Assembly (NCBI GenBank): GCA_018676675.1
Contig: JABHEG010000380.1
Span: 1-39,044, forward strand
From: Lentisphaerota bacterium
GTDB taxonomy: Bacteria > Verrucomicrobiota > Lentisphaeria > Oligosphaerales > JABHEG01
Length of the DNA: 39,044 nucleotides
Direction of reading: 5' to 3'
The translations under genes were made by a program, and so were the position numbers. Positions within the stretch are counted from its first letter, which is position 1. The number at the start of each line of letters is the position of its first letter. The notes below the pieces were generated by a model. The model was not told where the DNA came from. It made no database searches and saw nothing but the letters and a program-made list of their open reading frames with translations. This document shows, piece after piece, positions 8,683 to 16,941 of this stretch.

Positions 8683-10014
8683 ATGCACACAGTACCAGAC
8701 AGACAAGCAACACGCAGATGCCTCAGCCGACACGCGGCCTCACTGGCCACGGCGTGTATGTTGATGACATCTTCCTCTCATGCACAAGCCGGAGAGTCGC
8801 ACATGCAGGATAGCCGTGTCATTACCCCAAACGCGTTCCAGGGCTCGGATACGGAACGGATCAACCAAGCCATCCAGGCGGCAGCGGCAACGGGGCGTCG
8901 AGTGGTCGTCCCACGCCGCAACCAAACCGACAGCGGCTCACGCGATATCTGGCTGCTGGACTCAGCCATCCTGGTTCAAGACCGTACCGTGCTGGAACTG
9001 GACAACTGCCACATCAAACTCTCTGATCGCTGTCGGGACAACATGATCCGCAGCGGAAACTGCGGGCTCGGCATTACCGATATCTCCCCCATGAAACACG
9101 TCCAGATCTACGGCGTGGGCCATGTTGTTCTGGAGGGTGCTGACAACCCACGTGCCACTGGAGACGGGGCAAAGACGCTGGGCGAAAGGACCTACGGGAG
9201 CGATGCCGGAGTGGCCGGGGAAAGCCAGACGGGAGATTGGCGCAATATCGGGATCCTGCTCGCAGGTGTCGAACACTTCCGCATCGAAAACCTGCACATC
9301 AAAGACTCACACTGCTGGGCAATCTCACTGGAACGCTGTGCGTTCGGAACAGTGCGCGATATCGACTTCGCATCCTCGGGCCACATGAAAGTCAACGGCG
9401 CCCGGCAGACCACTCTGAATCAAGACGGTCTCGATCTACGGCAAGGGTGCCACGATATCCTCGTCGACGGCATCACGGGCCATACCGGCGATGACCTGGT
9501 TGCGCTTACCAACATCAATAATCCCAACGCTGTCGCGGGCAGTGACAGGTCGACCATGGTGAGCGCCGCAAACTGTCGTGAGGGTGGTTTGGACGACATC
9601 CACAACATCACCCTGCGGAGTATCCGGGGACACTCTGTGGGGCGACACCATGTGGTCCGCTTCCTCAATGCCGGTGGCCTGCGTTTGTACAACGTGGTGT
9701 TGGATGGGCTCGTCGATACGTCCCCCCCGAATCGCCCCTGCAAAGCAACCCTAAAAATCGGGGACAGCAACCCCAGGTGGGGAGGCGTGACGCCAGTGGG
9801 TGACACCAGCCGCCTGTTGCTTAGCAACATCAGTAGCGCCTCACGATTTACCGTCCTGATCGCCGGCTCCCTCGTGGACTCCTGCATAAGCAACGTGATC
9901 CGCCACGCTGCCGAGGGAGACGTCATTACATACGAGTCGGGAGAAGAGTTCGTGCGGAACGTCCAGTGCTCGAATCTGCTCGTGGCGGAACGAACGACCG
10001 TGACCGAACCGTGA
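8683..10014 (+). CDS. Secreted right-handed beta-helix protein, GH28/pectate-lyase-superfamily-like
   Basis: This 443-residue exported protein has a signal peptide that probably ends at SSSHAQA. The body is a parallel beta-helix. Two motifs recall the GH28 polygalacturonase active site: NQDGLD (Asp248, Asp251) like N-T-D-G-x-D, and GDDLVAL (Asp270-Asp271) like G-D-D-C-I-A. A later GHSVGRHH (about 325-332) sits where GH28 has its G-H-G. It is therefore a candidate hydrolase of uronic-acid-containing glycans. The ATG at 8683 is chosen because AGGGAA lies 5 bases upstream and the signal peptide then starts correctly; a longer ORF runs back into the repeat array and is not credible. The promoter or 5' leader of this gene must lie in or near the repeats. 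Confidence 0.85.
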   Translation: MHTVPDRQATRRCLSRHAASLATACMLMTSSSHAQAGESHMQDSRVITPNAFQGSDTERINQAIQAAAATGRRVVVPRRNQTDSGSRDIWLLDSAILVQDRTVLELDNCHIKLSDRCRDNMIRSGNCGLGITDISPMKHVQIYGVGHVVLEGADNPRATGDGAKTLGERTYGSDAGVAGESQTGDWRNIGILLAGVEHFRIENLHIKDSHCWAISLERCAFGTVRDIDFASSGHMKVNGARQTTLNQDGLDLRQGCHDILVDGITGHTGDDLVALTNINNPNAVAGSDRSTMVSAANCREGGLDDIHNITLRSIRGHSVGRHHVVRFLNAGGLRLYNVVLDGLVDTSPPNRPCKATLKIGDSNPRWGGVTPVGDTSRLLLSNISSASRFTVLIAGSLVDSCISNVIRHAAEGDVITYESGEEFVRNVQCSNLLVAERTTVTEP

Positions 10015-10046
10015 TGAAGATCCAAGCGTAGAGCGGACGGTCACGG
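9998..10046. other. 9-bp perfect inverted repeat overlapping the stop codon
   Basis: CCGTGACCG at 9998-10006 is complementary to CGGTCACGG at 10038-10046, with 31 bases between. The left arm lies in the last codons of the beta-helix gene. It may fold at the mRNA 3' end, but no T-tract follows, so a terminator role is only a guess. Confidence 0.3.
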
Positions 10047-10142
10047 AACTCGGAAAGCAAGCTCCTCGATGGGTCGGTGCACCGATGACACCGTCTATGT
10101 GGCTTCCGCGAACCGCATACGAGACCGGATAGGACCACCCCC

Positions 10143-11627
10143 ATGCCCACTAGCTGCGAAGCCGCCCCTTCCTCGGATGCTCTGAGAGCGGGGGCTGCCA
10201 TGCGCGACATCACGCCTCCGCTGGGGACGCACCTGTCCGGCAGCGCCATGGGAGACCATCGGCCGGCGGCGACGGTCCTCGATCCTCTCCATGCCAAGGC
10301 CTTGGTTCTGGAGGCGCAAGGCCGCCGGGTCTGCATTGTCGTGCTGGATGTCACGGTGATCATGAAGACATACAGCGATGCCATCCGCCGTGCCGTGTCC
10401 GAAAGTCTGCAGATGCCGCCGGACGCGGTCCTGGTCTGCGCCACACAGACGCACTCGGCCCCCAGCCTCGGGCCCTTCATGCTCGACCCGGACTTCCCTC
10501 TGGAGATAACCCCTCAAACCGAGTATGTCAGTGGAGCAGAGCATGCCTACGGCAGATTCGCCGCGGAACAGGCCATCAGCGCAGCGAGGGCGGCCTACGC
10601 ATCCATGCAACCGGCAGAAATCGGATACGGACGCGCTGTCGTGGGTGGACTGGCCTTTAACCGCCGGGGCGTCGCGCGGGACGGGACGATCGTGATGCCC
10701 AGGCCGGCCCATAGGGTTGACGACCCACGGGGGGCGACCGACCTCTGTCATCTCGAAGGTCCCACGGACCCCGAGGTCGGCGTGCTCTGCCTGCGGGCAC
10801 TGAACGGAAACACGCTGGGCATGCTGTTGCACTACACATGTCATCCCGTCAACGTCTTCGGTAACCGGGAGACATACACCAGTGTGTCGGCGGACTGGCC
10901 CGGAGCATGGTCCACTCAGATGGCTGCAGAGCATGGCGACGGCTGTGTGCCGATCGTGCTCAACGGGTGCTGCGGCAACATCAACCCGTGGGATCCGTTC
11001 GATCCTGGACTGGCTCCCGATCACCGTCGAATGGGCAGGGAACTGGCGGAAGCCGCCCGGCGCGTCACAGACAGAATGGATTTCTCCCGCACAGCCGTGG
11101 TGGACTGGCGGACGCAGACTGTGGGCCTTCCCTATCGTGACATTCCTGCGGCCCGTCTAAAAGAAGTCGACCAGATCCTGCGCGTCCGACCGGGGCCGCA
11201 ACTGCGCCCCGATGGCACGATCTCCGTGGATCCGACGTGGTTCACAGCCGCCTCAACGCGAAGCGTCGAACTGGCCCGCCGACGCGCCCCCCTGCTCCCG
11301 TACGAGATACAGGTATTGCGCCTGGGAGATGCAGCGATCGTCGGGCTCCCTGGCGAGCCCTTTGTCGAAGGCCAGCTCGCCCTCAAGACATGTGCACAGG
11401 CGCCATTCGTGTGGCCCGCGCACATGTCATCCCAGTATGTCGGCTACCTGCCGACGTCGGAGGCCTGGGACCGGGGGGGCCACGAAGCACGCCCCGATGT
11501 CACCTACTGGGCCAAGCTGGCCCGGGGATCGCTGGAGAGAATCGGGGCCGTGTCACGGGAGCTGATTGGCGGCATGTTCACGCAGCAACCGACAAAAGCG
11601 TCTGCTGACGGTCCTGAGGGGGAATAA
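10143..11627 (+). CDS. Neutral/alkaline non-lysosomal ceramidase-family protein
   Basis: This is a 494-residue protein of the neutral ceramidase N-terminal-domain family, which cleaves the amide of N-acyl sphingosine or, in bacteria, other N-acyl substrates using zinc. Family signs are the opening AGAAMRDITPPLGTHLSG (the 'aGva.vDITPp.g..l.G' start), the TQTHSAPS motif (zinc-ligand His) and LHYTCHPVN (second His region), followed by LNGCCGNINP. The later LGDAAIVGLPGEPFVE matches the family's 'l.lG...iv.lPGE.f.e' segment. No clear signal peptide is visible. Many environmental homologues occur beside sulfatases and glycosidases and their substrates are unknown. A weak AGGA lies about 9 bases before the start. 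The stop is one base before the GTG of the membrane-protein gene. Confidence 0.88.
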   Translation: MPTSCEAAPSSDALRAGAAMRDITPPLGTHLSGSAMGDHRPAATVLDPLHAKALVLEAQGRRVCIVVLDVTVIMKTYSDAIRRAVSESLQMPPDAVLVCATQTHSAPSLGPFMLDPDFPLEITPQTEYVSGAEHAYGRFAAEQAISAARAAYASMQPAEIGYGRAVVGGLAFNRRGVARDGTIVMPRPAHRVDDPRGATDLCHLEGPTDPEVGVLCLRALNGNTLGMLLHYTCHPVNVFGNRETYTSVSADWPGAWSTQMAAEHGDGCVPIVLNGCCGNINPWDPFDPGLAPDHRRMGRELAEAARRVTDRMDFSRTAVVDWRTQTVGLPYRDIPAARLKEVDQILRVRPGPQLRPDGTISVDPTWFTAASTRSVELARRRAPLLPYEIQVLRLGDAAIVGLPGEPFVEGQLALKTCAQAPFVWPAHMSSQYVGYLPTSEAWDRGGHEARPDVTYWAKLARGSLERIGAVSRELIGGMFTQQPTKASADGPEGE

Positions 11628-11628
11628 G

Positions 11629-12375
11629 GTGCTCGGAATCTGGGACATATGCCTTCTCGCTGCCGTGCCGCTTCAGGCAACGGCCATCGCCTATCTGCGC
11701 AAGCCCAGGCACAAAGCGTTGTTGCTCTCGATCCCCATTCCCTTCACGATCGCCACACTGGCGATCGGCAAGCCGGTTGATGCTTCGAACGTGTTGGGCT
11801 TGGCGTTGCTCCTCGGCTTCGCACATGGCGTCCGCTTTCTCCACGTGATCGTCCGCGCACCAATTATCCCGAGCATCGCTGGAGGCGCGCTGTTCTACTG
11901 CTTGACCGGTGCCCTGCTCCTCCCGTTGATTCCGACGACAGAGACAGCATTCTGGGCCGCCGCCGGCATTGTCATTGTGGTGGGTACGTGCCTGTTCATC
12001 CTGACTCCGCACCGGGAAGAACCGGGACACCGGTCTCCCATGCCCGTGTGGGCCAAGTACCTCGCAGTGCTGGCAACGATCGGTACGCTGCTGACCATCA
12101 AGCCACGGCTCGGAGGATTCATGACGGTGTTTCCCATGGTAGGGGTGGTGACCGCCTACGAAGCCCGCCATAGTCTATTCACGGTGTGCCGGCAAATGCC
12201 CGTTCTGATGTTGAGTATCCTGCCTATGCAAATCGTGATTCGCCTGGCCTCTCCTCACGTGGGGCTTGGCCTGGCTTTGCCCCTCGGATGGCTCGCCTTC
12301 CTCGCGGTGCTGACACCGCTCACCGTCGTTCACTGGCGACAGTCACCCGCTGCCGGTATGGCTGAAGGAAGATAA
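11629..12375 (+). CDS. Polytopic membrane protein of unknown function (possible internal duplication)
   Basis: This 248-residue protein is almost entirely hydrophobic, with about eight or nine predicted membrane spans separated by short basic loops (for example LRKPRHK and the TPHREEPGHR loop at mid-protein). I chose the GTG at 11629 because an excellent GAGGGGG Shine-Dalgarno ends 6 bases before it and the upstream stop codon (11625-11627) is one base away, so translation is probably coupled. The second half contains GGFMTVFPMVGVVTAYEAR, reminiscent of the 'GLIPLFPTFALIAHY' region of small GlpM/DUF3147-type membrane proteins. The first half has a similar IPIPFTIATLAIG span, suggesting two related units. 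This resemblance is by eye only and the function is unknown. Confidence 0.75.
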   Translation: MLGIWDICLLAAVPLQATAIAYLRKPRHKALLLSIPIPFTIATLAIGKPVDASNVLGLALLLGFAHGVRFLHVIVRAPIIPSIAGGALFYCLTGALLLPLIPTTETAFWAAAGIVIVVGTCLFILTPHREEPGHRSPMPVWAKYLAVLATIGTLLTIKPRLGGFMTVFPMVGVVTAYEARHSLFTVCRQMPVLMLSILPMQIVIRLASPHVGLGLALPLGWLAFLAVLTPLTVVHWRQSPAAGMAEGR

Positions 12376-12378
12376 ACG

Positions 12379-12540
12379 ATGGATCTGGGACGACATGTGC
12401 CACGTTTCGAACCACCAAGAAACTGCCTGCCCTCTACCGGCCGGTGGCCCTGGCAGGCCGGCGACGCCAGAGCCTTCCTCGAACAAGAAGGGGCAGGCAG
12501 GAGTTGGCTCGACGATATCCGAACCTGCCCAGTGCCCTGA
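12379..12540 (+). CDS. Small 53-codon ORF of unknown function
   Basis: The ORF starts 3 bases after the stop of the membrane-protein gene and has a very good Shine-Dalgarno, AAGGAAG (12365-12371), 7 bases before the ATG. It encodes 53 residues beginning MDLGRHVPRFEPPRN, including STGRWPWQAGDARAFLEQ and ending RTCPVP. The third-position GC content is similar to the neighbours. A pair of inverted repeats (about 12421-12432 with 12491-12500) falls inside it, so the stretch may instead be structured leader sequence of the next gene. It could also be the surviving N-terminus of a broken gene. I do not recognise the product. Confidence 0.45.
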   Translation: MDLGRHVPRFEPPRNCLPSTGRWPWQAGDARAFLEQEGAGRSWLDDIRTCPVP

Positions 12541-12562
12541 TCATGGTGGAGGATCGAGAGCA

Positions 12563-15013
12563 ATGGTAACTGCCCTTGCAGAATGGAACATGTTCCGAAC
12601 CCGTGGTGTGGCCTGTGTCGTCGCAACCCTCGTGTGGGCATCTGCGACTGCGGCTGAGAACAGACCAGTAGGCCGAGACGGCGTCTCCTGGCGGTCCATT
12701 GGCCCGGGGCAGTTCGGGGCGATGTTCGGTGTAGCCATTTCGCCGCACGATCCCAATGTGATTGTCGCGGGAGTCGACATGGGCAACGCATTCATGACAC
12801 ACGACCGCGGAAAAACGTGGCGGATTCTCGGCCGGTCGGGTGGGCAACCATTCGCGAACCCCGGGTATCGTGGCACGTGGGGCGTGCACTTCGACCCGGA
12901 ACGCCCCGAGCGCATCTGGATCGGCTCTACACACGGCGTGTTTCTCTCCACAGACGGCGGAGCCGACTGGCGCCTGGTTCTGGGGGGAGGAGCGGACAGC
13001 ATTACACACGCGATCACGACCGACCCTTCCGACCCCAACATCGTTTACGCAGCCAACGGAAGCGGCGGCAGAAACGGCGTCAGCTGGTGTCGAGGAGACG
13101 TATGGAAGAGCACAGACAGCGGCGAGAACTGGTCTGTTATCACGCCGGAGAACCCGGGAGAGGGGAGATGGCCAAAAGGACGTAACTGGGTAGCAATGGC
13201 CGTTGACCCGCAGAGTCGATTCATCCAGGGGAAAGGGCACGGCCGCCTCTACCTGTCCGGCCAGGGCGGCTTCCATATGTCGGAAGACGCAGGCGATACC
13301 TGGACGTCGCTTGAGGAGCAACTGCCCGGTGGAGCGGTCAATCTCAAGCCAAAAGGCCCATACACCAGCGGCATCTGTGACCTGGTTCTCGTCCCTGGAA
13401 CCAGAAACTCGACCATCTTCGCAACCATACAGGGGCGGTATACTGATCCGGAGAAGAAGCTCTGGCAGGGAGGAGTCTACGCTTCCTACGACTGCGGCAA
13501 GACCTGGGTAGAGAAGAACAAGGGTCTGGAACGCAGTCTTCCGCGCTTGGCAAAGGGCCCACACAGCTATTCGTTGATCGCCGGATGTCGGGCACAGCCG
13601 AGCGTCATGTACTGGGCTGCCTGGAATGGCGTCTACAAAACAGAAGACAGCGGCGAGACATGGGCCCTGACCACACACCTCGGCACGGAGTGGAAGAAGG
13701 GACCGGACTTCGACGGCAAGGAGATACACTGGCGACTGAGGCGCCATGAGAGCAACTTCGATCAGAGCTACTACAACGCCTACGGGCCGGCCAATGGTCT
13801 GGCCTGCTCCGCAAGCGATCCCGACGCGGTTGCCTACACCGACAACGCCGGCATTGCGGTTAGCCACGATGGCGGCGCACATTGGACGGAGCCGGGCTTC
13901 GAATTCGGCGAGGCTGTCTGGCCCAACGCCTTTGGCGATCGTCCCCCAATGCGACTGACGCACAAGGTACGCTCGAGGGGCATACAGCTCATCGTCCCTC
14001 TCGATCTCGCCGTCGATCCGTTCGCCCCCAAGACCATCGCGATTGGGCACTGTGATATCGGGCTCATGATCTCGCGTGATGGCGGAGAATGGTGGGAATG
14101 GGGGTACCGTGAAATCCTCACTGGTGAGAGGAACTACATCCGCGCGATCACCTACGATCCCCAGGTCAAGGGCCGGATGTGGGTTGCCGGTGGTGGATGG
14201 AATGGCACGGGGCACGTCTATCGAAGCGACGACGGAGGGCACAATTTCCAGGTTGCGGGCATTCCCCACCTGAACGCCGAAGTTGAGCGCAGCGGGCGCA
14301 AACTCTACGTGCACGACCTCGTGCTCGTACCTCATCCCAACGCAGATACCCCGACCCTCTATGCTGCCACCGACTTCGGGATATTCACGACCGACGATGC
14401 CGGGGCAAGCTGGAAAAACGGCACGATCGGGCTTGAGGCGTTCCCCCACGTTAAGCACGTTGTTTCTGACCCTGCGGAACCCGAACGCCTCTACGCCACC
14501 GCAGCGACCACGGCAGGAACAGCTCACGATGCGGGCCTCTTCAGGAGCGACGATTCAGGATGCAACTGGGTGCGGCTGGGGACTGGCACCATTGGCTTAG
14601 TACGCTCGCTATCGCTGGGCAAGACCACGGGAGTGATCTATGTGATCGCGCTCGCACCGGGTCAAGCGGGGTATTGGTCGCCGCGCAGCCTTTACCACAG
14701 CCTGGATCACGGCGAAACATGGGCAAGACTTGACGACCGTTTCGGCGCCTGTGTCGCCGCACATCCTGCAGTTCCCGGGAAGGTCTTTTACATGACCTTC
14801 GCGCAAGACATCCGCCGGGACACGGTGAACGTGCGGCGTTCAACTGACAACGGGCAGAGCTGGCAACCAGTTGCAGGTGACATTCCGCTGTCTCCCGGCG
14901 GCACTGGTAATCAGCTGATCTTCGATCCCAACGATCCAGCCCGGTTCTTCCTTCTCCACAATAGCGGGACGTACGAAGGCCGGGAGAGTACCCCCGGCAC
15001 TCCCGGTGGATGA
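12563..15013 (+). CDS. Secreted tandem beta-propeller protein with Asp-box (BNR) repeats, GH74/sortilin-like
   Basis: This 816-residue exported protein has a signal peptide ending near WASATAAE. It contains about 13 Asp-box motifs (S/T-x-D-x-G-x-x-W/F): THDRGKTW, STDGGADW, STDSGENW, SEDAGDTW, SYDCGKTW, TEDSGETW, SHDGGAHW, SRDGGEWW, SDDGGHNF, TDDAGASW, SDDSGCNW, SLDHGETW and STDNGQSW. That number suits two seven-bladed propellers in tandem, as in GH74 xyloglucanases and VPS10/sortilin domains. The opening (FGVAISPHDPNVIVAGVDMGNAF) is also GH74-like. Hydrolytic activity is not proven by these motifs. The ATG at 12563 follows GGAGGA by about 9 bases; an ATG at 12590 is an alternative that still gives a signal peptide. 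Its stop overlaps an ATG at 15010. Confidence 0.85.
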   Translation: MVTALAEWNMFRTRGVACVVATLVWASATAAENRPVGRDGVSWRSIGPGQFGAMFGVAISPHDPNVIVAGVDMGNAFMTHDRGKTWRILGRSGGQPFANPGYRGTWGVHFDPERPERIWIGSTHGVFLSTDGGADWRLVLGGGADSITHAITTDPSDPNIVYAANGSGGRNGVSWCRGDVWKSTDSGENWSVITPENPGEGRWPKGRNWVAMAVDPQSRFIQGKGHGRLYLSGQGGFHMSEDAGDTWTSLEEQLPGGAVNLKPKGPYTSGICDLVLVPGTRNSTIFATIQGRYTDPEKKLWQGGVYASYDCGKTWVEKNKGLERSLPRLAKGPHSYSLIAGCRAQPSVMYWAAWNGVYKTEDSGETWALTTHLGTEWKKGPDFDGKEIHWRLRRHESNFDQSYYNAYGPANGLACSASDPDAVAYTDNAGIAVSHDGGAHWTEPGFEFGEAVWPNAFGDRPPMRLTHKVRSRGIQLIVPLDLAVDPFAPKTIAIGHCDIGLMISRDGGEWWEWGYREILTGERNYIRAITYDPQVKGRMWVAGGGWNGTGHVYRSDDGGHNFQVAGIPHLNAEVERSGRKLYVHDLVLVPHPNADTPTLYAATDFGIFTTDDAGASWKNGTIGLEAFPHVKHVVSDPAEPERLYATAATTAGTAHDAGLFRSDDSGCNWVRLGTGTIGLVRSLSLGKTTGVIYVIALAPGQAGYWSPRSLYHSLDHGETWARLDDRFGACVAAHPAVPGKVFYMTFAQDIRRDTVNVRRSTDNGQSWQPVAGDIPLSPGGTGNQLIFDPNDPARFFLLHNSGTYEGRESTPGTPGG

Positions 15014-15063
15014 GGACTCTCGCGCTCCATGGACGAACACAGAAGGACACAAGGACCTCACCG

Positions 15064-16581
15064 ATGAGAACATGCACGATTGCTGCGATCATGTTGGCCT
15101 ATACGGGTTTGGCGGAAACCCCCTCCGGATACCTGGCCAAGCAGGAGAAGCCGTCCTTCCGGCAGGGACACACCCTCGTGCCGTTGACCCGCTACGGTTG
15201 GACACTGCCAATGGCCGCGCGGATCGAGCTGGCCAGGAACTGGGGGTACTGCCTCGAGTTTGGCGGATACGTGACCGCGAAGTCCGCAGCCAAACTGGAT
15301 GATCCGGACAGCACCGAGTCGAAACTGGCCGCCCTTGCCGCAGCCAATCCCGAAACGTATCCGCTTTCGGTCATCTGCTGCCGGAATCTGCCTACATCAG
15401 AATTCGCCGGTCTGTGGACCCGGGATGCCGATGGGAACCTGATCAACGGAAAGGCCCAATCACTGGACGGAAACGAATGGCACAAGGGCATGAAGACGGT
15501 CTACAGTCCGGAAGCGCCGGACGCGGCTTGGAAGGAGGCAGGGCGATTGCGGGCAGAGCCGATCAAACGAGTCCGCGATGCATGCCCCATCGCGGTTGTG
15601 CTCAATGGCGGAGAGTACGGGATCAACGTCCTCGGCTTCGGGCAGAAAGGCTGGGAAGAGGATCCTGCCGTGACAGCAGCGCGCGGAGACCGTGACTGGT
15701 TTGACTACCTGTCGGAACGCAAGGCCAACGCCGAAACACTGATCGCCAAAGCCGTGCGCGCAGTCGTGCCGGACAGCAGACTCTACATCTACTATCCCAC
15801 AACGGGAGGCACGCACCGACGACGGTACGGTGGCTGGAATCGGTGGGGCTATGCCTACCGCTGGATGAAATCCGTGTCGACCCTGGCCAGCAGTGAACAC
15901 TACTGGCAGCACTTCAACACGGGCTGGACCGGCAAACAGGACATGCTGACCATGGGCCTCAACGCCCGGGGCGAGGAGATCGCCCAGGGCCAGCCCTTCT
16001 GCTACGACTGGTTCTGCGCCGGTTGGCCAAGGGGGAAGCGACCGAATGGCGGATTGGGAGAACTGGACCGATACACCGGATTTCTGAAGTGCATGTACGT
16101 GTCCGGTATGCTTGGAGGAAACGCGGGGTACTACGCCTACCCCAAAGGCGGGTTCGGGGTGGAATTTCCCGAGGATGAGCCACCCCACTGGTTGCGCCAG
16201 ATGACAACGTTCGCCCGGGTACACGCGCTCTTCTCGCATCTGGAATCAGACATACGGGAGGGCGACCTCCTCCCCGGGCCGAATCGGCATGTCTGGTCCA
16301 AGGATCATCCGGCCTACGAATTCCCCACGGGAGATCCGGAAGCCCGAGTGGTGGCGCGCCGGCGCAAGGACACGACGCGTTGGCTGGTAGCTGCCTGGGC
16401 TGCAGGAGGGGAGGAACGGGAAGTGAAGGTCACGATCCCAGATGCAGGCACCGTGGCAATGCTGGCGCGTCCGGCAGGTTCAGTCTACCTGGTGCAAATG
16501 GACAACGGGCAGGCCGTGCCTCTGCTTGCGGATCCGGAACCCGAACGCCCAAGTCGCCACGCCGCAACCTTGCTCAAGTAG
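15064..16581 (+). CDS. Secreted putative glycoside-hydrolase-like protein
   Basis: This 505-residue protein starts with a short signal peptide (MRTCTIAAIMLAYTGLAE). The remainder has features of a TIM-barrel glycosidase: regularly spaced hydrophobic strands, a VVLNGGEYG segment (about 180-188) that could present a catalytic acid, aromatic-rich loops (SEHYWQHFNTGWTGKQ, CYDWFCAGWPRG), and a small beta domain at the C-terminus (about 430-490: WLVAAWAAGGEEREVKV...). I cannot assign a family. The ATG at 15064 is preferred because AAGGA lies 8 bases upstream and the signal peptide is then terminal; an ORF start at 15010 overlaps the previous stop. It is the last gene of the plus-strand run. Confidence 0.7.
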   Translation: MRTCTIAAIMLAYTGLAETPSGYLAKQEKPSFRQGHTLVPLTRYGWTLPMAARIELARNWGYCLEFGGYVTAKSAAKLDDPDSTESKLAALAAANPETYPLSVICCRNLPTSEFAGLWTRDADGNLINGKAQSLDGNEWHKGMKTVYSPEAPDAAWKEAGRLRAEPIKRVRDACPIAVVLNGGEYGINVLGFGQKGWEEDPAVTAARGDRDWFDYLSERKANAETLIAKAVRAVVPDSRLYIYYPTTGGTHRRRYGGWNRWGYAYRWMKSVSTLASSEHYWQHFNTGWTGKQDMLTMGLNARGEEIAQGQPFCYDWFCAGWPRGKRPNGGLGELDRYTGFLKCMYVSGMLGGNAGYYAYPKGGFGVEFPEDEPPHWLRQMTTFARVHALFSHLESDIREGDLLPGPNRHVWSKDHPAYEFPTGDPEARVVARRRKDTTRWLVAAWAAGGEEREVKVTIPDAGTVAMLARPAGSVYLVQMDNGQAVPLLADPEPERPSRHAATLLK

Positions 16582-16645
16582 CCGTCCCGGCCGCGATCGC
16601 CTCCGGATGCCAGAGCTCAGTAGCGCTGTCCGGTGAGATGCCCTC

Positions 16646-16723
16646 GTATGGAGTTCACACTTTAGTGTGTGCCTTCCGTTAGCAGCGCCTCCCAAGGCAC
16701 ATGCTGAAGCATGAACTCCGTAC
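16646..16723. repeat. REPIN-like inverted pair of REP-type hairpins
   Basis: Two 28-nt arms in inverted orientation (16646-16673 and 16696-16723) flank a 22-nt spacer. Each arm carries GGAG followed by TT and its own small hairpin: CACACT-TT-AGTGTG in the left arm, and CATGCT-TC-AGCATG in the right arm read on the minus strand. The arms match at 22 of 28 positions. Four of the six differences form two compensatory pairs inside the hairpin stem. A 5' GGAG or GTAG tetranucleotide beside a short hairpin is characteristic of REP sequences mobilised by REP-associated tyrosine transposases. No transposase is in the window. Confidence 0.7.
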
Positions 16724-16882
16724 AGCGTGCCATCGGGCAGGACGTTCTGTTTGGCAGAGCTCCGTGCTCAACCAGCTGAACTCTGAGATACCCCATCGCC
16801 CGTCGCGCGAGCGTCGGCAACGGGTCCGTGTACGGCAGGTGGACCTTGCCGCCTACCCTACACGGACCCAGCATGTGGGGGG

Positions 16883-16931
16883 CCGGGGGAGCTTCGGTCC
16901 CCCGGTTGGGGTCTGGGGCAAACAGCCCCAG
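16883..16931. terminator. Two tandem GC-rich hairpins, possible terminator
   Basis: CCGGGGGA (16883-16890) pairs with TCCCCCGG (16898-16905) across a 7-base loop, and CTGGGGC (16913-16919) pairs with GCCCCAG (16925-16931) across AAACA. Both stems are perfect and lie 11-60 bp beyond the minus-strand phosphoesterase stop. Neither is followed by a T-tract, so factor-independent termination is uncertain; mRNA 3'-end protection is an alternative. Confidence 0.4.
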
Positions 16932-16941
16932 CGCTTCCAGC

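Larger units (their letters stand above)
16582..16941. other. Convergent intergenic region with palindromic element and hairpins
   Basis: These 360 bp separate two convergent genes. They contain the REPIN-like element (16646-16723) and two GC-rich hairpins (16883-16931). On the minus strand a short stretch (about 16740-16870) reads as KVHLPYTDPLPTLARRAMGY with GC-rich third positions, which may be a remnant of a lost gene, but no start or family can be named. Confidence 0.5.

Noticed and set aside
12395..12562. N-terminal extension of the Asp-box protein to 12395
   Set aside because: It would bury the signal peptide after 56 residues and clashes with the better-supported small ORF in another frame.
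12434..14527. 697-codon open frame on the minus strand opposite the Asp-box protein
   Set aside because: High GC content makes long antisense frames common. The plus strand has a signal peptide and 13 Asp-boxes, while the antisense product has no recognisable motif.
15460..16239. 259-codon antisense frame within the secreted glycosidase-like gene
   Set aside because: No Shine-Dalgarno, no motif, and the sense frame has a signal peptide and consistent composition.
16740..16870. Minus-strand gene in the convergent intergenic region
   Set aside because: A short GC3-rich stretch looks coding, but there is no start, ribosome site or recognisable family; mentioned only as a possible remnant.
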